Below the pieces are notes generated by a model. That model was not told the origin of the DNA. It worked only from the letters and a program-made list of their open reading frames with translations, and did no database searches. Shown one piece after another: positions 7,530 to 14,327 of a DNA stretch of 22,460 nt. Made by a program: the position numbers and the translations under genes. Source of the DNA: a virus; IMG/VR virus record IMGVR_UViG_3300027754_000473, positions 1 through 22,460 of that record, one strand, 5' to 3'. The stretch's first letter is position 1; every line of letters starts with the position of its first letter.

Positions 7530-8947
7530 TAATTGGAGCAGAAGTATTTAATGACAATACACTAGTTATTTCATATTATGAAGCTAGTGGAAAGATTGGA
7601 TTTATTAAAAAGAGACTAGCTGATCATGAAATGTATAATTGGGTAGAGTCACAAACTCCGACTGCTACTAAAAATTGGAATGGTAAGTTTGTAAAGAAAG
7701 GCCAGTCTCAAGGACAATACATGAATCAGTTTAGAGTTCAAGAATTAATTCAAGAGAAGCTTACTGCAGAAGAATTAGAATTAGTTTATAGTTTTGATAA
7801 TCTTCCTAAGAAAGTCTATTTGGATATTGAGATTAAATTAATTGACGACTCTTTTCCTGAAGCAGATAAAGCTAGAATGCCTGTTGGACTTATTTCTTTC
7901 TGTAATGAAGAAAATGTAACATATATTCTTTCTATTTTAAATACGGATGATCAGCCTGATGGACTTACCTCAGATCAAATTGTTCAGATGGAAAAGGATG
8001 TAAATGCATACTTTAGAAAAACTGTTCCTAAGCGACCTGAAGATTCTAAACTATTCAATCAAGATTTTAAAATAAAATACAAGTTCTTTAAAAGTGAAGA
8101 TGAGCTAATGGCTTTTTACTTTCATAAAACTATGCCAACTTTTAATTTTGTAACTGGTTGGAATGTAACTGAATTTGACTGGAAGTATTTAATGAATAGA
8201 GGCAAGAACCTTAAAATTGATATGATGCAAGAAATGCCATCTAGATCAACTGTTTCTAAAGTTAAAATACCTACTCATTTAGGTGTACTCGATTATATGC
8301 AAGTTTTTGAAAAAATGAAACCATATAAAGTTGTAGAAAACTATAAACTTGATTATATTGCAGATATTGTATTAGGTACTGCTAAATTGCATCATGACTA
8401 TGCATCATTTATGGAATTTCAAAAAGACGTATACTTGTTTACCATGTATAACGTAATTGATGTTATCTTAGTAAAATTAATTGAAGATAAGCTTGCGCTA
8501 TTGGATGTTGCCTTTGCAATGGCAAATGTTGCACAAGTAGATGTAAATAAAGTATTTAGTCCAGTATATATTGCTGAGATCTTAATGTGTCGTGAATTCC
8601 TAAATAAGAATCAAAAAATGATGAAGCTTCCTTGGGGAGAAGAAGTTATGGATGGTACCTATGCTGGAGCCTATGTAAAAGATCCAATTCCAGGATATTA
8701 TAACGCTATTGCATGTTATGATTTCTCTTCAATGTATCCAAATATCCAAATTCAATTTAATATTTCTCCAGATACTTATCTTGGTAAAACAGATAAAGTA
8801 AAGAAGGATGGTACTGAAATACATACAAAAAATGATACTATGTTCTCAAGCAAAGGAGATTCAGTTGCTCGAACAATACTTACTAGATTATATGACGCTC
8901 GTATAAAAACACAAGGTGAAATTAAACAAATTAAAAATTCAAAATAA
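7526..8947 (+). CDS. 43A: Family B DNA polymerase, N-terminal half only (gp43A-like)
   Basis: This is the exonuclease-bearing half of a T4 gp43-type replicative polymerase. The 473 residues show the N-terminal domain, the 3'-5' proofreading exonuclease with Exo I VYLDIEI (D100, E102), Exo II GWNVTEFDWKYL (211-222, D218) and Exo III YNVIDVILV (Y308, D312), then the start of the palm with motif A DFSSMYPN (399-406, D399). It ends after RLYDARIKTQGEIKQIKNSK, at the base of the fingers. Motif B (Kx3NSxYG) and motif C (YGDTDS) are missing, and T4 gp43 is 898 residues long. No frame downstream to 9283 restores them. The catalytic C-terminal half must be encoded elsewhere as a separate polypeptide, as in some Aeromonas T4-like phages with split gene 43. 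Confidence 0.9.
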   Translation: MIIGAEVFNDNTLVISYYEASGKIGFIKKRLADHEMYNWVESQTPTATKNWNGKFVKKGQSQGQYMNQFRVQELIQEKLTAEELELVYSFDNLPKKVYLDIEIKLIDDSFPEADKARMPVGLISFCNEENVTYILSILNTDDQPDGLTSDQIVQMEKDVNAYFRKTVPKRPEDSKLFNQDFKIKYKFFKSEDELMAFYFHKTMPTFNFVTGWNVTEFDWKYLMNRGKNLKIDMMQEMPSRSTVSKVKIPTHLGVLDYMQVFEKMKPYKVVENYKLDYIADIVLGTAKLHHDYASFMEFQKDVYLFTMYNVIDVILVKLIEDKLALLDVAFAMANVAQVDVNKVFSPVYIAEILMCREFLNKNQKMMKLPWGEEVMDGTYAGAYVKDPIPGYYNAIACYDFSSMYPNIQIQFNISPDTYLGKTDKVKKDGTEIHTKNDTMFSSKGDSVARTILTRLYDARIKTQGEIKQIKNSK

Positions 8948-8958
8948 ACCCAAATAAT

Positions 8959-9267
8959 ATGACAACAACTGAAGATTTCGTAAACTGGCTAGAGGGATTT
9001 CTAGATGCATGTAAAGATGCTCCAACTACTAGACAAATTAAAGAAGTTAGAAAGAAACTAAGTACAGTACAACAATTGACTGAAGAACAATATCAATCTC
9101 TTTGGGATCCATCAATGGCTCCACAGTCAGCCAAAGCATTTTCTACAATAACTTTAGTACAAGCACAAAAAGATGCAGCTCACACAAAAAATCCACAAAA
9201 TGAAGATTTTATCCGTGCTATTGAAGAAGGTAAAAATGCTACAACGATGGAAGAGCTTAATTCCTAA
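8959..9267 (+). CDS. Unknown protein directly after the polymerase fragment
   Basis: The 102-residue protein looks wholly helical, with EDFVNWLEGFLDACK (5-19), a basic turn RQIKEVRKKLS (about 25-35) and EEQYQSLWDPSM (42-53), and ends with an acidic EEGKNATTMEELNS. It has no polymerase motif, so it is not the missing half of the neighbouring enzyme. It starts 11 bases after the polymerase stop behind an AT-only leader, and the next gene follows 16 bases later. I do not recognise the family. Confidence 0.72.
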   Translation: MTTTEDFVNWLEGFLDACKDAPTTRQIKEVRKKLSTVQQLTEEQYQSLWDPSMAPQSAKAFSTITLVQAQKDAAHTKNPQNEDFIRAIEEGKNATTMEELNS

Positions 9268-9283
9268 AAAAAAATATAATATC

Positions 9284-9940
9284 ATGCAATACGATGAAAA
9301 TAAATTAATCTCCCTAATGGAGAATTTTTCTGGCTCAAAATTTCAATGGATCAAGACAGATCGTCCTGAGTTATTAGGAAAAGTTGTTACTTGTAGAAAT
9401 ATTGAACCTAGAGGAAATAAATTCTTTGCTGTGTTCGATGATGGATCATCAATCGATACTGCTAATCTTAATAGAAGTCTTCTTATGATTCATGGAGATA
9501 TGCAGCCTTTAAGTAAAGCTGAAGTTGAATCTATTTATAGTCCTAGACCGTCAACTGGTGCACCTGTTCAAAATATGACAGGCCCGATGGGAGCATCTGG
9601 TGGTCCTGGTCCGATTGGTAATATTCACCACTCTGATCCAGCTACTCAATATCAAACTCCGCCGCCAGCAACAACAAATATGTTTGAAATGTTTAATTCT
9701 GAGGAGAGCAAAATAGATTTGCAAATATCTATTAAATTACCAGCTCAAGATTTTCTTAAGATGATGTATGTTAATGCAAAAGAAAAAGATACATTTTTAA
9801 ATGAATTATCTGAGTACATATTTAAAGTGATAAATAAACAAGTCGTAAAAGATTCAATTTCATCAATTGTAATTCCACAAGACACTGTTAAACACACTAT
9901 TTCTGTTCCAATTGTAAATATTACTGAAATCCATGAATAA
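9284..9940 (+). CDS. Unknown protein with a collagen-like linker
   Basis: The 218-residue protein is read from the ATG at 9284, which follows an AT-only leader; an in-frame ATG at 9173 would overlap the previous gene by 95 bases and give an unlikely Lys-rich start. It has an N-terminal part (1-85) with a probable small beta-barrel, GKVVTCRNIEPRGNKFFAVFDDGSSID, then a Pro/Gly-rich linker with four Gly-X-Y triplets (GPMGASGGPGPIG, about 100-112), and a C-terminal alpha/beta part (about 140-218) with QISIKLPAQDFLKMMYVN. The setting, between polymerase and uvsX, suggests a replication or recombination accessory role, but I see no family signature. It overlaps the next gene by eight bases. Confidence 0.72.
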   Translation: MQYDENKLISLMENFSGSKFQWIKTDRPELLGKVVTCRNIEPRGNKFFAVFDDGSSIDTANLNRSLLMIHGDMQPLSKAEVESIYSPRPSTGAPVQNMTGPMGASGGPGPIGNIHHSDPATQYQTPPPATTNMFEMFNSEESKIDLQISIKLPAQDFLKMMYVNAKEKDTFLNELSEYIFKVINKQVVKDSISSIVIPQDTVKHTISVPIVNITEIHE

Positions 9941-10487
9941 TCAATTTAATTCAACTGAAGAATATTCAGATGGCAAATTTAAAATTTTAAATTTTACTAG
10001 TCCAACTGGAGAATTTAAAAGAATTTCATGTTCAAAGGAAGCTATTTGTGTGCTTCCTTTTGATGTTAATGAAAATGACCAGATAAAAAACGTATACTTA
10101 ACGAAGTACCATGATTACGTATTAAATGGTCAAAATCATAAGTGTATCACTGCAACATTAGAGCCGGACGAATTTGATACTTATCATGAGTCTTTAACTA
10201 ATTGCATAGATCATGAACTTGGAATTACTGATATTGACATAAATGACCTGTTTTATTTAGGGCAGGTTCAACATACTATACCCTTTACTAAAACATATAA
10301 GTGTTATGCAATAAACCTCACTAAATATAGCGAGGACCCTACTGGGTTTACCCCAAAGATACTTAGTCCTGACGAGAGACTTCATTCAATAGATAAAGTT
10401 AGATTTTCTAGAATTATGAAAGGCGAAATATGCGATTCATTAACTCTTTCCTGCTCTCTTCTATTACTTTCATATATCTCAGATTAG
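9933..10487 (+). CDS. Hypothetical protein, possible degenerate Nudix fold
   Basis: The 184-residue protein begins eight bases inside the preceding gene. Its middle part, with strands such as AICVLPFDV and NVYLTKY, then CITATLEPDEFDTYHESLTNCIDHELGI, and QVQHTIPFTKTYKCYAINL, runs in the strand-helix order of a Nudix domain, and the ELGI at about 95-98 falls where the Nudix box ends. However, the catalytic residues of the box (R-E and the first E of E-E-x-G) are replaced by N, C and H, so the protein is probably not an active hydrolase of the standard kind. The assignment rests on pattern only. The C-terminus is hydrophobic (SLTLSCSLLLLSYISD). Confidence 0.6.
   Translation: MNNQFNSTEEYSDGKFKILNFTSPTGEFKRISCSKEAICVLPFDVNENDQIKNVYLTKYHDYVLNGQNHKCITATLEPDEFDTYHESLTNCIDHELGITDIDINDLFYLGQVQHTIPFTKTYKCYAINLTKYSEDPTGFTPKILSPDERLHSIDKVRFSRIMKGEICDSLTLSCSLLLLSYISD
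10034..10060 (+). other. Intragenic hairpin inside the Nudix-like gene
   Basis: AAAGGAAGC (10034-10042) and GCTTCCTTT (10052-10060) form a perfect 9-bp stem with a 9-base loop, followed by a T and then GATG. It has the shape of a weak terminator but lies about 100 bases into a coding sequence. It may be an attenuator or a chance feature. Confidence 0.3.
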
Positions 10488-10504
10488 AACTTCTACCCAT
10501 TTTT

Positions 10505-10523
10505 TTAGTAAAATATAATAAAA
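10505..10523 (+). promoter_or_regulatory. Putative phage promoter motif upstream of uvsX
   Basis: TTAGTAAAATATAATAAAA lies 10 bases ahead of the preferred uvsX ATG at 10534 and differs at two positions from the motif at 6789-6807. The gap to the preceding stop is only 46 bases, so this may be an internal promoter that boosts recombinase and helicase expression within the operon. Confidence 0.5.
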
Positions 10524-10533
10524 ATTGACAATT

Positions 10534-11742
10534 ATGGCAAAATCTACAAATGCTGCAATCAATGCATTTAACAAATTCAATGACCTTTTAGAGAAAAAGG
10601 TTAAGACCAAAATAACCTTAATGGGTTTTTCAGACATTGACGATTATATTCCAACTGGAAACTATTTGTTAAATGCTCAAATCTCAGGTTCAGTATTTGG
10701 AGGATATCCTAATACTAGAAGTATAGGAATTGCTGGTGATTCTGGTGCAGGTAAAACGTTCCTTTGTTTGAATGCAGTGTGTGAACTTCAAAAGAAAGAT
10801 TATTTTGTTTTCTATATTGATACTGAAGGTGCTATTGATAGATCAGACTATATAAAATTTGGAGTTGATTTAGAGAAATTAAAATATCTTCGTATGGGAT
10901 TAATTAGTGATGTTAAATTCTTCATTAATGATTTTATTGAAACGATGAGAGATAATCCTGGACTAAAGGCTGCTATCTTTGTAGATTCAGTTGGAATGTT
11001 AGATACTGATAAGAGTAAAAGAGATATGGATGCTGGTAAAAATGCATCTGATATGGGTCTTCGCTCAAAGGAAATGAGAGGTTTATTTAAATCATTTACA
11101 TTAGAATTATCTAATTTAAAAGTTCCATTTATTTTTACAAATCATACATATGCTTCAATGGATCAATATACTCCAAAAGGAATGTCTGGTGGAGGAGGTC
11201 CTGAATTTTCAGCATCTATTATATTAATGTTAAGTAAAGGAACTCTTCGAGATGAAGCTAAAACTACCACTGGAATTATTGTTCGATCTAAAACTAGAAA
11301 AAATCGTCTAGCTCGTCCAATCGATATAGAATTTCATATATCTTTTCACAAAGGTATGAATCAATATGTCGGATTAGAACAATTCGTTAGTTGGGATAAT
11401 TGTGGAGTTGGTCGTGGAAATAAATTAACAGAAAAAGAGTTTTCTAAACTTAAACCAGATGAGCAGACTATTTGTTCAGAGTTTAAAGTTGCAGATGAAG
11501 TATTTTATTACTTACCTAAGAAACTTGGAAAGAGTTATGTACTTCGACACAGTGGCGCATTAGTTCCAGTAAAAGAATTTTTTACAGCTAAATTATTTAC
11601 TCGAGAAGTATTAGAAGAGCTTGATGAAAAAGTAATTAAGCCTACTTTTAAATTTCCTGAAACTCAAGATGAAATTGATTTACTTGAGACTGAAGAACTT
11701 GGTGATCTAAATGACGAGGATGACGATGATTCTACGTTCTGA
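10534..11742 (+). CDS. uvsX: RecA-family recombinase, T4 UvsX-like
   Basis: This ATPase forms filaments on single-stranded DNA and carries out strand exchange for recombination-dependent replication. The 402-residue protein (T4 UvsX has about 390) shows the Walker A GDSGAGKT (68-75), YIDTEGAID with the catalytic glutamate E98, a Walker B-type strand AIFVDSVG (147-154), the DNA-binding loop region with GMSGGGGPEFSAS (216-228), and KTRKNRLARP. It ends in an acidic tail, DEDDDDSTF. The start is taken at the ATG of 10534 (MAKSTNAA), because the in-frame TTG at 10525 falls in the leader. Its position upstream of a small gene and the helicase matches the T4 order uvsX-40-41. Confidence 0.93.
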   Translation: MAKSTNAAINAFNKFNDLLEKKVKTKITLMGFSDIDDYIPTGNYLLNAQISGSVFGGYPNTRSIGIAGDSGAGKTFLCLNAVCELQKKDYFVFYIDTEGAIDRSDYIKFGVDLEKLKYLRMGLISDVKFFINDFIETMRDNPGLKAAIFVDSVGMLDTDKSKRDMDAGKNASDMGLRSKEMRGLFKSFTLELSNLKVPFIFTNHTYASMDQYTPKGMSGGGGPEFSASIILMLSKGTLRDEAKTTTGIIVRSKTRKNRLARPIDIEFHISFHKGMNQYVGLEQFVSWDNCGVGRGNKLTEKEFSKLKPDEQTICSEFKVADEVFYYLPKKLGKSYVLRHSGALVPVKEFFTAKLFTREVLEELDEKVIKPTFKFPETQDEIDLLETEELGDLNDEDDDDSTF

Positions 11743-12058
11743 TCTACCCATAAAATATTATTTAAATCTTTACAATGAGGACGCTTTAACAGATCAATAC
11801 AGCGTCCTCTTTGAGATTCTACAATATATTATTAAAGTTGCTAATGCCAAAGATAAAAGTCTCGAGCTTAAAAATTTAAAATTTTCATCAAAATCTCTTA
11901 AGTATATCTTTGGAGAAAAATTAAAAGATGAAACTTTTAAAACATATGTTGTTAAATCATTAAAAGAAATGATTTTAAAAGAGTATCTTAGACCAGCAGG
12001 AGACTTTATATTTTTTACAAAAAACGGATTAACTTATTTTTATTTGACACATGATTGA
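11711..12058 (+). CDS. Unknown protein between uvsX and helicase, gp40 position
   Basis: Up to 115 residues; starts are possible at ATG 11711, 11720 or 11726, all inside the end of uvsX, and the last two give smaller overlaps. The protein is helical in its first half (YSVLFEILQYIIKVANAKDK) and ends with a helix-strand-strand unit, SLKEMILKEYLRPAGDFIFFTKNGLTYFYL, that resembles a winged helix. It overlaps the helicase start by eight bases, which indicates tight coupling to that gene. T4 gene 40 (114 residues) occupies the same place, but I see no sequence basis for homology; a helicase-loading accessory would be another fitting guess. Confidence 0.7.
   Translation: MTRMTMILRSDLPIKYYLNLYNEDALTDQYSVLFEILQYIIKVANAKDKSLELKNLKFSSKSLKYIFGEKLKDETFKTYVVKSLKEMILKEYLRPAGDFIFFTKNGLTYFYLTHD
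11777..11809 (+). other. GC-rich hairpin just after the uvsX stop
   Basis: GAGGACGCT (11777-11785) and AGCGTCCTC (11801-11809) form a perfect 9-bp stem with a 15-base loop. The stem is rich in G and C compared with its surroundings, starts 34 bases after the uvsX stop and is followed only by TTTG. It lies within the coding region of the gene at 11711. It could slow RNA polymerase or protect the uvsX message 3' end. Confidence 0.45.
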
Positions 12059-13532
12059 TTTTACAGAGAATATCGAATCGCTTGAAAAAATGGTATGGAA
12101 CTTTGTCTTAAATACTACTAGTAATATAGATGATCTTCGACCAACTAATCATGAGTCTCTTCGTAGGGAAGAATTAATAACGATGCTGCGTCCTAATTAT
12201 TTTAATGATGATAACAGACAAGAATCATTTAAAGCTGCTCTAAAATTCTTTAAAGAATATGAGAAGATCCCTAATAAAAAAGAATTAAAAAGTTATATTG
12301 AATTACTTAATATCAACTTAACTGAAGAAGAGTTCTTAGATCTATACGAATTTAATCTTAATGAATATAACTATGATTACTTGTATAAGTATGTTAGAGC
12401 ATTTATCTTATTAAGAAATTTAAATTTAACTGTATTTGATCTACTTACTTATTTAAAAACCACAGTTATTGATCCTAATAATATTGATAAAATTTCTGAA
12501 AAAGTAAGAAATGATATTAGTAATAAATTAGCTTTAAATTTTTCAAGTGTTGATACAGGACTAAATTTCTTTAATCCTGAATCTCACATTCAAATATCTA
12601 AGTCAGGTAGTCCTACTGGCTTTCCATTCCTTGATAAAGTTCAAGGCGGTGGCTGGAATGCAAAGGCACTAGTCGTATTTCAAGGTAGGCCAAAGGTTGG
12701 AAAATCAATGGTTCTTGGAAACATTGCAGCACGATCATTTTTAACAGGTAATGTAACAGGATTAGTTACAGTTGAGCTTGCAGATAGAGCTTATATGAAA
12801 CGTATCGGTTCTAATATATTAGGGATAAAATCAGAAGAATATTCTAGAATAACTGATGCTGCTGCTGCAAATCTAATTAAGGAAAAGATTCAAGATCTTA
12901 AAGATAGTGGAAAAACAGTCGGCGAATTAATAATCAAAGAATTTCCAACCGGTGGTGCAAATGCAATAGATATTGAAAATTATTTTGTTCGACTTGAACA
13001 GAAATTAAATAAGAAATTTAAAGTTATTGTAGTAGATTATTTAAACTTATTAAAACCTTTAAATAATCAAAATGGCTTATATGAAAAAATTAAAGCTATT
13101 TCTGAGGAACTTCGTGGAGTTGCAATGAGAAATGAATGGTGCGTAATAAGTGCAACACAAATTCGTAGAGAAGATATTGATAATTTCGATTTAGGAATGG
13201 ATTCAGTTGCAGAATCATTTGGTTTAATACACACAGTAGATTCACTATTTGGATTAATGAGAAGTCCATTAGAAAGCAGAATGAAAATAAAAGTTATTGC
13301 AAATCGTGATAATGGATATGAGGAAAGCTATAAATTTTACACTATGCATAAAGACTTCTTTAGACTCAGTGAAGAAAGTGGACAAAATAGTGAATTCTAT
13401 AGTGATGATGAAGAAGTAACTAGAATGGCAGATGAACTTAGGAGTGAATATCAAGAGATGAATAAAACTGAAACATCTACTCCGGAAATATTGATTGAAG
13501 ATGACTATGATGCTCTCTTCAATTCATTATAA
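12051..13532 (+). CDS. 41: Replicative DNA helicase, DnaB / T4 gp41-like
   Basis: This hexameric ATPase unwinds the duplex ahead of the fork on the lagging-strand template. The 493-residue protein has a helical N-terminal domain (about 1-160) with the linker before SPTGFPFLDKVQGGGWN (187-203), then the RecA-like core: Walker A GRPKVGKS (212-219), VTVELADRAYM with the catalytic glutamate E242, Walker B VIVVDYLNLL (325-334) and SATQIRRED with Q370. The region EFPTGGANAIDIE (297-309) fits the family as well. Length is close to T4 gp41 (475). The C-terminus, EDDYDALFNSL, closely resembles that of the SSB encoded at 227-1264. The adjacent primase (gp61) is not in the window. Confidence 0.93.
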   Translation: MIDFTENIESLEKMVWNFVLNTTSNIDDLRPTNHESLRREELITMLRPNYFNDDNRQESFKAALKFFKEYEKIPNKKELKSYIELLNINLTEEEFLDLYEFNLNEYNYDYLYKYVRAFILLRNLNLTVFDLLTYLKTTVIDPNNIDKISEKVRNDISNKLALNFSSVDTGLNFFNPESHIQISKSGSPTGFPFLDKVQGGGWNAKALVVFQGRPKVGKSMVLGNIAARSFLTGNVTGLVTVELADRAYMKRIGSNILGIKSEEYSRITDAAAANLIKEKIQDLKDSGKTVGELIIKEFPTGGANAIDIENYFVRLEQKLNKKFKVIVVDYLNLLKPLNNQNGLYEKIKAISEELRGVAMRNEWCVISATQIRREDIDNFDLGMDSVAESFGLIHTVDSLFGLMRSPLESRMKIKVIANRDNGYEESYKFYTMHKDFFRLSEESGQNSEFYSDDEEVTRMADELRSEYQEMNKTETSTPEILIEDDYDALFNSL

Positions 13533-13548
13533 AATAATTAAACAATTA

Positions 13549-14100
13549 ATGGATAGTAATGAATTTACCGATGATCAAACACAAAATAATGCTGAAATTA
13601 TAAGAGAAGATAAAATCTTTAATAATAGTTATTATAATGGTGACAAATTAAAAGATTCAGAAGAATATGAATTTTCAAAAAAAATAACAGTATCTTCAGA
13701 TTATTCAGATAACTATTTAAAGGATCTCTATGACTATGAAGAACAGCTAGAATCAAAATTTATACTAGATATAATCTTTGAATTTTTACAAAAAGATTTA
13801 ATTTTATCTAAATATATTGCTGATTTAACTGAGAATACCACTATATCTAAAGTAAAAGTTTCAAAGGAAGATATCAATATTATTTTTAATAGAATCCATG
13901 AAAAACTTGATGTTACAACATATGGAATAAGCTTTTATAGCCCAATCTACATTTTAGAAGCAATATCATCAGTTGCATCAATGGAATATAAAAAAATATT
14001 TGATGCATTAGATACTGATATTCAAGAAATATTGTTACTTGAATTAAATAAGAAATATCAATTCCTTGAAGGAAAAATGAATAAAAAAAGAATACACTAA
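13549..14100 (+). CDS. Unknown acidic protein between helicase and gp47
   Basis: The 183-residue protein is read from ATG 13549, which stands behind an A/T leader; an in-frame ATG at 13495 would lie within the helicase gene. The first third is very acidic and probably disordered (MDSNEFTDDQTQNNAEII), the rest helical, with YDYEEQLESKFILDIIFEFLQKDLILSKYI in the middle and AISSVASMEYKKIFDALDTDIQEILLLEL towards the end. No cysteine, no known motif. It is joined to the next gene by a TAATG overlap and lies between helicase and nuclease genes, so it should belong to replication or recombination. Function unknown. Confidence 0.72.
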   Translation: MDSNEFTDDQTQNNAEIIREDKIFNNSYYNGDKLKDSEEYEFSKKITVSSDYSDNYLKDLYDYEEQLESKFILDIIFEFLQKDLILSKYIADLTENTTISKVKVSKEDINIIFNRIHEKLDVTTYGISFYSPIYILEAISSVASMEYKKIFDALDTDIQEILLLELNKKYQFLEGKMNKKRIH

Positions 14101-14327
14101 TGGCTTGGATTAAAATAACTCATACTGCTGGATCAATGTATCTTAACTTAGATCAAGTTTATAGATACGAACAAACGGCATCCGCTGAAATTACATTTTA
14201 TGATGCTAATTCAATTCTACCAACATCGTATTCTTTTTCAACAGCACTTGAACTTACTGAGTTTATTGCTAAACTTAAAAGTATTTTAAACGTAATAGAT
14301 ATAGACCAGTTAGCCACGCAAGGATGA
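14100..14327 (+). CDS. Small unknown protein upstream of gp47 (FlbD-like pattern)
   Basis: The 75-residue protein starts with MAWIKITHTAGSMYLNLDQVYRYE, then AEITFYDANSI and a helix ELTEFIAKLKSIL. The order short strands, 'YLN-DQV' turn, strands, C-terminal helix is reminiscent of the small FlbD-type fold seen in many bacterial small proteins, but the resemblance is weak. It overlaps the stop of the previous gene by one base and the start of the gp47 gene by four (ATGA at 14324-14327), so it is translationally coupled on both sides. Confidence 0.68.
   Translation: MAWIKITHTAGSMYLNLDQVYRYEQTASAEITFYDANSILPTSYSFSTALELTEFIAKLKSILNVIDIDQLATQG

Noticed and set aside
8945-8958. Polymerase truncation as a simple frameshift
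   Set aside because: No downstream frame up to 9283 contains motif B or C or other polymerase sequence, and the next gene starts with normal spacing.
9173-9283. Upstream in-frame ATG for the collagen-linker gene
   Set aside because: It would overlap the preceding gene by 95 bases and adds a Lys/Met-rich segment with no leader; the ATG at 9284 has the usual AT leader.
10525-10533. TTG start for uvsX
   Set aside because: It adds only MTI in the leader; the ATG at 10534 (MAKSTNAA) is the natural start.
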